Of a stretch of 27,276 nt of DNA, positions 19,975 through 27,276 are shown in pieces (positions within the stretch are counted from its first letter, which is position 1; each line of letters begins with the position of its first letter). Below the pieces are notes generated by a model. That model was not told the DNA's origin. It searched no databases and saw only the letters and a program-made list of their open reading frames with translations. The translations under genes and the position numbers were made by a program. The stretch is from assembly GCA_000827495.1 (NCBI GenBank), contig KN817550.1, positions 221,628-248,903 of the forward strand. The letters run 5' to 3'. Source of the stretch: Hypholoma sublateritium FD-334 SS-4. Its lineage: Eukaryota > Basidiomycota > Agaricomycetes > Agaricales > Strophariaceae.

Positions 19975-22549
19975 TCAGATACCAAGGTGTATGAATGGAG
20001 CCCAGCGCATGACTTCATCTTGCCCTACTTGTTCCCGCAACAAGCGCGCCCCATGGTGAAGCGCAAGGGCCGTGTCACTGCGATTAATATTCCCGCCATC
20101 CAAGAGGCGCCTATATACGGCCGCAGCGACGATTGGAGCGTCCTGATCGCGCACTGACCAAGTCGTTGCAATGACGCCACGATATCCTGCGACCAACATC
20201 CCTGCTGCTAGATGCACCCCTTCTTCCGACAGGTCAAAATCACCCGCTGCTGTCTGGCATGCAGACAAGAACGCGAGCTCGCCGTTTGAAGCGACGTGCG
20301 TAGATATGTCTGCAAGTGACAACATCTCGCCATTGGCGAGCATGAATGCACTCTCGCTGGTGTTCAGAGGGTACTGGCGGGCGTGGCATGCAAGGTGGAC
20401 CCAAGTGCTTGACTCCATCCCAGACAACACGGCTTCCTTTGTTACTTCGGCATCTTTCAACCACTGTACCTTGATGTTGTCATCGACGACTTTGACAGCA
20501 GTGGTGGCCGCGATAAGTGCTTCGACCTCGGATACAGTCATTGGAATGGGTGTTTGGCCGTCCATGGCCGGTTGGCTGATGGCCAGGATACCCTTGAATG
20601 GCTCTGGTTCGCGAGAGAGCGCAATGTTCGTGTCGGCGAGGATTGACAACGTCGGTGTGTACGATGAGGCAACATATTCAAATATTTTTGTTCCTTTTAC
20701 TTGGGAGACTCCATATAAGCCAGCGGCATGTAAGGGAAAGAAGGAAGTGGGACCCGTTGGACACCAAGTCAGACGAGGAGGGTCGAGTTCGGGATTTTCG
20801 ATTGGCTACAACCGAAATGAATAAGGATGACTCTAGAAAAGGCGAGGATAATGTTTACTCACCGACAGCTTCATTTTATCAAGGATAGGTTTGACAATCA
20901 TATGCCAAAGAGCCGCCAAGACACGGTGAATAATTGATGACCTCATCGCAACACCGTCTCCACGGTGTTCTTCCAGGGCCTCATCCCCACGAGAACGAAA
21001 GTGGGCAGACTGTAATCCATCCCGGAAGTTAGTCTGTAACTTGGCCGCGAATTCTTCCGTGACACCGTCAAGGCGGAAACATTCGGATCTGCCCTCTCCA
21101 TAAAGTATAAGGGCGTTACATTGCGATCCCCACAGATTGAGCATCACGACCGGCGTTGTGCGCGCTGCATTGAGGAGGTGGTCAAATGAGCGTTCTTTGA
21201 AGAGATCTTTGAAGATGGGGTCATTGGATGCGGCATTTCGAACCTTGAGCCACTCCTCTAAAAGAAGGTAGGCCAGCTGCTCTGGATGTGCGATAGTGAC
21301 GCCTTTGTCCCCGACAACATCAACATAGACGCATAATCCCAGAAATGCATGTACTATCTGCCCCATTCCACCCTCCGATTCCGCACGAGCGCCTATGGCC
21401 CCCTGCGGAGCAGGCGCACGGAGATTGAGTTGGCCCCAGACGAGCATCAAACATTGTTCTAGCCACTCCACGCCTTGCTGGTAAAGACCTTTGTCCATAG
21501 CCATGGCAGCCGCACGACGACCGACGACGGCGCTGAGCGGAACCTCAACGAGGCTCTGCATCAACACGGCCATCACTTGGAGAATGAAGGGTATAAGTCC
21601 ATCCTTGATGAACAACAGTGCGCGTAATTTTTGCATAAAATCCATGGAGTCGATAGGATCAATCATTGCGTCCAGCGGCAGGACGTCCCTTATAGATCTG
21701 TTGGCGTGTGAGGACCCTACTGTGACAAATGAAGATTAATTGCTGACCTGAGAGTCCGCCGATACATCACCCGGCCTTCATTGCGATACTCTGGATTTTT
21801 TGTCGCGCCAAAGGCCGTTGAAAGTGTACTGGCCATGACGACTGCCGAGACAAATCCAGTGATCTTCTCGGCCATGGGGTCGCTGGTATCATCTTGCTCA
21901 GCTTTCAGTTTGGCAAGGAGTTCGAGGACATCATGATCGGGCCAACGACTGGAAAGTGTGGTGCTCCATAGAGTGGCGGTATGACCCAGCTGGCACAGAT
22001 ACTTGATCTTGACGTCGATTGCAGGGGGCGATAAATTGACAGCTTGACGAAGCAAAAAGACACAGCGCGTCAATATTAAGTGTAGATCCAGAAGAGTCTC
22101 CGTGGACTGGTTTGATAATTGTATCTCGACTCTACGGCAGAGGGTGAGGGAAAGAGTAAAGAGGATATAATGACGGTCGTTGTCAGGCGTGCGTTCCAAG
22201 TCCAAGTAGGACTGCAGAATCGAGACGGCTTGGTTGGTCAATCGGATATCTCCGGTCTTCTCAAACTCCGCCATCAGTGCCTTAGCCTGCTCCGCAATTG
22301 AGATAGCCTCGGGGCTCCGAGTCTCCTCATAGATTCCACTGCTGGTAGGTGTTCCATTGTTTTCTTGTGCTGAAGATTTAAGGGCATTGTCGAGGCTGCA
22401 GATTAAATGTTATGTACCTAACAGATATGCCCTCACAAATAATTAACTTACCTATTATCGACTACGCCTCCGTAAATTTTCATCGCAAATTTAACCGTGT
22501 CGTCGACGAGCTTGGTAAAACCGGCAGACGCAACACTATCAAAGGCCAT
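19975..22549 (-). CDS. CHAT-domain (caspase-like) protein, four exons, 803 aa
   Basis: Exons (minus) 22549-22452, 22395-21748, 21697-20863, 20805-19975; introns of 50-57 nt; total 2412 nt closes in frame. The C-terminal CHAT domain (about 528-803) includes RLTWCPTGPTSFFPLHAAG, the histidine motif WVHLACHARQ (His668) and the cysteine motif LAFLSACQTAAGD (Cys710), then LVAGYRGVIATTWSVRDQDA. The predicted His-Cys dyad is intact, so peptidase activity is likely. The middle (about 70-520) is helical and TPR-like but diverged (TNQAVSILQSYLDLERTPDN). Bacterial CHAT proteases cleave effectors such as gasdermins in defence; fungal targets are mostly unknown. I chose ATG 22549 (MAFDSVASAGF) with a purine at -3; the frame is open further up to another ATG at about 22672. 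Head-to-head with the sphingomyelinase gene, 1.1 kb apart. Confidence 0.88.
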
Positions 22550-23668
22550 AGCTGAACGGTGGTTTATTTTTTTGTTTTCGGTCGGAGGTATGGGGAAGTC
22601 ACCGCTCTTCCAGGGTCCGTTGTACACATCTTTTATAATCCTTGAATGCAATGATAACAAAATGATAAAACGCATAGCTCCACAGAATCGTGAGCTCCAC
22701 AGAAGGGTGAGCTCCACATTGTAATGATTAAAGTGTCAAAATTTTATCTGTCGCGGAAGGTAGAGCGTCCTTGTATTTCTCAGCTTCTATTGGTCAGAGG
22801 CCTGCGTATTGCGTTCAATTATCCGTGGTCGGGTCGAAGATTGCAAATTTACATGGTGCGTGCCCTCCACTGAATCATTTCTGGACAGTACTCACGGCGT
22901 CCTTTGCAGAATTGGCAACAAGCCTCACCGGCGTGCAAGGCTTCTCAGTGAATAATATGCGACTAGTTTAACTTATCGAGAATAGGATTAACTGATTTAA
23001 ACTAGTTCCATCTCAGGGAACCTGCCAGTGAAGACTCGACAGCAACAAACGGCGGAACTGATGTATGTAGACAGTCATATCTAGTACAGCTTTTAATTTA
23101 TAGAATTGTCCATTGTCTGTCGACCTATACCTCCTGCAAGCATACTTCGATGACGCTGTTGATGATAAATTCGACAACAGTCGATCGAGGTATAGATGGG
23201 ATGTATGTAATTATGATTGGCCGAGGAGGGTTGAATTGAACACGATCATCGTATAAGTTATGAGTAGTACTCAGTCAAAAAATGTGTATAAACTTGACCA
23301 TCAATACACAGTGTGATAGATTTTGACACTCGACTCGGAAATGGACGGAGATGAATGTCATCACCTTCCATTCACACTATAGCTATAGTTGGTGGAAGTG
23401 GTGACGCCACATGCGTACAATGCACATATTCACATAGCCTCAGTGGATTGGGCTTCTGAGATGGAGAGACTGGGCTGGTAGATTTGAGCGAAACGTCCCT
23501 GTGTTGTGGCTCGATTTTGGCTCGGTTACTAAAAATGACTAAGTATTTGCTCAAAAATAGCCGTGGAACTAGTTTCGGGGGTCCTACCGGGAGAACGGTA
23601 CATAAATACTTTGCAAGGCACGAATTGATATTGAACGTTGAAGCTGCCAAAGGTCGTCTGGCCTCGTG
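22550..23668. other. Bidirectional intergenic region with an imperfect palindrome
   Basis: Shared upstream region of the CHAT gene (-) and the sphingomyelinase gene (+). Near 22681-22715 the word GTGAGCTCCACA is repeated. At 23125-23195 there is an imperfect palindrome: CTATACCTC (23125-23133) pairs with GAGGTATAG (23187-23195), with an inner CTGTTG/CAACAG pair. Open frames here are short or antisense and featureless. No gene is supported. Confidence 0.4.
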
Positions 23669-25190
23669 ATGTCCAATTTTGAACACCTTCGTATTCTCAG
23701 CCTCAATTGTTGGTGAGTCTACAACAGTTTGTCCTTCTGACTAACTTTAACAGTTTACAGGGGCTTGAAGTATGTCTCAAAGGACAGAGTTACGAGGATC
23801 AATGCTATAGCTAACTTGCTGGCCACGGCATCATATGACATTGTCTGCCTGCAGGAGCTGTTTGTTTCACAAGACTTCGAGACTATACGGGCGGCTTTGT
23901 CGAACTCCCTTCCCTTTGTCAAATTGTTTCATGGGTATGTCACGCTTTGAATTATTTCAACCACTATCTAATGCAAGATACTGTAAGGGGCGCAGTCGGC
24001 CAGGGGCTTGCTATATTCTCTCGATTTGCTATTGTCGCTTCAAACATACAACAATATTCTCTCAATGGATCCCCTCTTGATTTAGTGGGAGCGGATTGGT
24101 TTGCGGGAAAGGGCGCGGCCAGCATACTTATAAAACACCCTGTATTGGGCCAGATTTGCATATTCAACACCCATGTACGTTCACTACTTTCTGAATACAT
24201 CGCAATGAACATTATTACATGTCAGTTTTTCTCCGAAGGCGGTGATGATGGACCTGAATATCAACGCGCTCACCGTCTCGTCAATGCCTGGGAGTTTGCT
24301 AAACTCGTCAAACAAGCTGCCGAAAGTGGGCAACATGTGATCGCGGTACGTGTTTACTTGCAAAAATTAAAACCTTTATTTTTATTTACGGTCTACAGGT
24401 TGGTGACTTGAATAGCGCACCCCATACACTTCCGATGGCTATTCTCCTTCAGCATGCCGGCCTCGTCGATGCATGGGGGACATTACATCCCTCGCCGGAG
24501 CCATCCCAAAGAGATGCCAACGCAGTCGATGCGTTGACGCTTTACGGCTTCACATATGACTCACCGGTCAACACTTACTCCACGAGTGTGCGCCCTGGCC
24601 CACATGGGTCCATACCACAGGGTAAACGCCTTGATTACATCCTATTTCGAAATCCAGCCCATCCAATGTTGCCGCAGCTTATCCCTACAGAGGCAAATGT
24701 TGCACTCACAGACCTCGTACCAGGGCATGATTTCTCTTATTCCGACCATTTCGGCGTTGAGGCGGTATTTGAAATCAATTATCCAGAACCAAAGGATTTG
24801 CTGCTCTCCGATGGTCCTACAGACGGAAGGATTCAATCCAGCACATCAACAACTGATCCAAACCATCGTGAAAGTCCACATATCAGCCGGACGCATATCA
24901 TTGAAATGCTCGACGCTCTGAAAACGCACCTCAACCGCCATAGTGTACGGGCGCAATGGGAATTGCGCATCTTCGCTGGTTGCATGGTTTCCCTGGTCTG
25001 CATTCTCGTCGGAACTGGATGGTCTCCTAGGGGTAGCCTCACGCCTTTGTTTGTCTTCCTTGGTGCATTTGCGACATGGTTGGGTACGACAATGTTTTAT
25101 GTTGGTTTTATGTATGGCAGGTGGGAGGCCAGTCTCTTGCGAAATGTGATTGATGAGTTGGAACTTTACGTACATGGTATAATAGATTAG
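23669..25190 (+). CDS. Neutral sphingomyelinase / Isc1-like phospholipase C, five exons, 438 aa
   Basis: Exons 23669-23712, 23761-23934, 23988-24174, 24226-24345, 24399-25190; introns 48-53 nt; 1317 nt closes in frame. The family hydrolyses sphingomyelin or, in fungi, inositol phosphosphingolipids to ceramide, with Mg2+, at membranes (yeast Isc1). Motifs of the endonuclease/exonuclease/phosphatase fold: LRILSLNCWGLK, DIVCLQELF (Glu47, metal), IFNTHFFSEGGDDGPEYQRA, HVIAVGDLNSAP (Asp178, Asn180), KRLDYILFR, and FSYSDHFGVEAVF (Asp291, His292). Two hydrophobic segments near the C-terminus (about 364-382 and 391-412) are the usual Isc1-type membrane anchor. All key residues are present, so it should be active. 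The third exon border uses acceptor TGTAAG, chosen because it gives the family reading FHGGAVGQGLAIFSR. Convergent with the C14 gene, 246 nt apart. Confidence 0.9.
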
Positions 25191-25436
25191 GAGAGCAATT
25201 TTCTACCCATTCTGTGTTAGATAAACTTGCGTGTATCCGCTTTATATGCATTTGTCTATTGTCAACTTTTATGATTCGGCCAGAATTATTGCACAGGAAA
25301 GTGGATATTAATTAAGATTTGTGCAGTGATTGTCGACACGGCGATCGATGGACATCGGTGGGTACGATGGGCACTGAAGTACTGAGATTTAAAATACAGA
25401 TATTTACAGTCCCAAACCCTACATCAATGATTCTGC

Positions 25437-27276
25437 CTATTTCTCTGCTAATTCACCTTTCCGCTGGATGATAGGGATAGTCAACGTATCCCAAGAGTCT
25501 TTGTTCAGTGGCCGGAGTTCGAGAGGGCGATATCCGCGATCCGGCAAAAATGGCGATTGTTGGGCAACGTGCGAGTAATCAATAAATTGTGTTGAGAGGT
25601 AGAGTTTTAAGTATCCGACGTCGATGTTCTGGCTTGCTTTGACGCTATAGATACGGGGTACCGTGCCGCTGTCTCCAAAGCCTATGCTTATGGAACCCTG
25701 TGGCAAGACGGAGAAATCAGCATTGCCGGCAAGCGCCGTCCCTGGTAAGTAGTATGATGCTGTATAACATTTTTAACTTTCATGACGGACTGGAAAGAAG
25801 TAACGAAATAATTACAGATGCTCAGATCACTCATGTCGAAGTAGAAGAGCGCTGCGTATAGAGGAAGCGTAGAATTATTCTTGATTCGGTATCCGTATTC
25901 ATCCTTCTTGTCGACATCAATGAGAATTTTGCCGTCGACGTTTAAATTTTGACCGCCTGGTTCCGGAACCAGAATTAAGTCTAGGTCGTCTGTATATTCC
26001 CCAGACGGCACAAGTCTGAGGCATTCAATTTCGATGTTTTCCGATAAACCGGACAATCCAATGCGTCTAGAGTGATGAAGACTTCGATAAAAATCAGCTG
26101 CACCACAGAATATAGAAACCAGGTGTGCGGAGTTATCGACTGGGACGCTGTCGAATGGCATCCGCGTCAAGCCATACTCACGGCAAAGTTCGTCCATGAT
26201 ATTAAATTGAACATGGCCGGAGTCGCGTACTTGGATAGCGAGGTCAGGCTTGTCGTTGATATCATGGGCAAGATGGTAGGATCGGCCGTGGTTGGTCTTC
26301 ATGCCCTTCAAAAGACTGATAAAAAGCTCGTGGTGGGGGTCGGTTGTCTCGATGAAAATGCGCACATTGTACCCAATTCCTGAGTGTGTCTGAGCAGCAT
26401 ATGCTGAGGGTAACAAGGAGAATGGTTTCCCATCGAGGGAAGAACATCGAGTAGAAAATTCGCTTACTTCGATGGCCCAGACGGAACCAAGCGGAGGGGA
26501 GCTCATCTTCATGTTAGAATACACATCAAACTTCGACCTCTCGGTGATTCCATGTGCATCTCCTGCGGATAATATATACTCGCCTGGCCTATTTGCACTA
26601 GGACGGATAGTGTAATGCTTTCGATGGTGATTCCCAGGCCTGGAGTTGAAAAGTATCCGCCGTCGGTTCACACCTTCGCATTGTGGATTTTGGCTGTATG
26701 ACACCAATATAAAACACAATGAGGAACGCTCGCAACCGAAAAAACTATTCAACTTACTTGGAAAGAACTGGAAGAGACATTATAATGTCCTCATAGGTAA
26801 GTTGGTCGACGCCTTCTCTTTCTATCAAGCTTAACAGTGCGGATGTGAAAGCTCCGCGACCCTGACTCTCTTCTGCGCTCTGGCCTTGCATGCAGGCTGC
26901 GAGCAGGACGTGGGACCTCAGACCGTCTTTCTGGTGTGCATTAGGGATCGAGCTCCCTCGATCACCGGCGATATCCCGGATAAATACATTTGGAGGAATA
27001 GCGTAGTCGGGAGGCAGTTCAATACTTCGCATTCCCCCACCAGTCCATGGGGATTCCATGGAATTCCATGGAATCCTAGGAATTCCTAGGAATTCCATGG
27101 AATTGTACAATTCCCATTTTTATCATAATTTATTCCATGGAATTCCATGGAATTCCATGGTCATTCCTGACTATTCCATACCAATTCCACACCCCATATA
27201 TTTGGCAGAGGAATTCCATGGAATTCCATGGAATTACCCTGCCCATAACCTTGACTTAGAAGATTTTTTGCAAGCC
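25437..27276 (-). CDS. Caspase-like (peptidase C14) protein, 3' part, runs off the right edge
   Basis: Exons (minus) 27276-27238 (partial), 27024-26758, 26693-25816, 25741-25437; 495 codons are inside the window. The sequence after the catalytic cysteine of Agaricomycete C14 proteins is clear: GIELPPDYAIPPNV, then LRSHVLLAACMQGQSAEESQ, GRGAFTSALLSLIEREGVDQ, LTYEDIIMSLP, PQCEGVNRRRILFNSR. The catalytic His and Cys would lie beyond the edge, so activity cannot be judged. About 380 residues follow the caspase region: a beta-rich C-terminal part (GDAHGITERSKFDVY; LYAALFYFDMSDLSI; ISIGFGDSGTVPRIY) typical of this fungal group, function unknown. The intron at 25742-25815 could contain an extra 12-nt exon; its exact form is uncertain. 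The 213-nt intron at 27025-27237 is filled with a palindromic repeat. Stop TAG. Confidence 0.78.
27045..27236. repeat. Palindromic decamer repeat arrays (GGAATTCCAT / GGAATTCCTA)
   Basis: Three short arrays of a 10-bp unit: 27052-27100, about 27133-27160 and about 27211-27235. The unit GGAATTCCAT and its variant GGAATTCCTA are built of palindromes (GAATTC with CCATGG or CCTAGG), so the arrays read the same on both strands. A perfect 16-bp palindrome GGAATTGTACAATTCC sits at 27099-27114. Spacers between arrays are AT-rich and contain lone ATTCC words. The whole block lies inside the predicted 213-nt intron of the C14 gene, which is three to four times longer than the other introns here. Confidence 0.8.

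Noticed and set aside
20171..20824. 217-codon plus-strand frame
   Set aside because: Antisense to the CHAT catalytic exon and the intron before it; no features of its own.
23372..23686. Minus-strand 104-codon frame upstream of the sphingomyelinase
   Set aside because: Antisense to the first exon and leader of a well-supported gene, with no motif.
1..27276. tRNA, rRNA, CRISPR array, complete transposon
   Set aside because: No cloverleaf-like gene, ribosomal sequence, regularly spaced repeats or transposase/reverse-transcriptase motifs were recognised in either strand. A covariance-model or TE-library scan was not possible.

Overview
The window looks like nuclear DNA of a mushroom-forming basidiomycete (Agaricomycetes). 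This rests on the gene families seen (single-exon coiled-coil F-box protein, HET-domain protein, CHAT-domain protein, caspase-like C14 protein with a long C-terminal region) and on the gene structure: introns mostly 48-75 nt, canonical gt-ag, often with a CTNA-type branch site, genes on both strands, no operons. No tRNA, rRNA or CRISPR was seen. The species assignment is inference; no database was searched.

Layout, left to right. Positions 1-4846 hold no gene I can support; about 1.85-4.6 kb is GC-rich and pyrimidine-skewed and looks like decayed repeat sequence. An F-box protein gene lies at 4847-6493 (-), followed by a degenerate fragment of a paralogue at about 6965-7250. A second GC-rich block, skewed the opposite way, fills about 7.25-8.5 kb. 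From about 8.5 to 12.7 kb there is a diverged tandem segmental duplication. Each copy carries a small secreted-protein gene (-), its TATA box, and a divergently oriented coding relic (+). A HET-domain gene follows at 12856-14700 (-); splicing adds 5' exons to what looks like a single-exon ORF. A possible small spliced gene, only partly resolved, sits at about 16313-16600 (-).

The right third is gene-dense: a secreted six-hairpin glycosidase-like gene with micro-exons (17134-19594, +), a CHAT-domain protease gene (19975-22549, -, four exons), a neutral sphingomyelinase / Isc1-like gene (23669-25190, +, five exons), and the 3' part of a C14 caspase-like gene (25437 to the right edge, -). One intron of the C14 gene is filled with a palindromic decamer repeat. 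All intron/exon models were built by hand from splice motifs, reading-frame phase and family resemblance; each large model closes exactly in frame.

Functional theme (inference): within about 14 kb there are four families linked to regulated cell death or stress signalling: HET (allorecognition death), CHAT (caspase-like protease), Isc1/nSMase (ceramide-releasing phospholipase) and a C14 caspase-like protein. Each family is common or expanded in Agaricomycetes, so chance clustering is possible.
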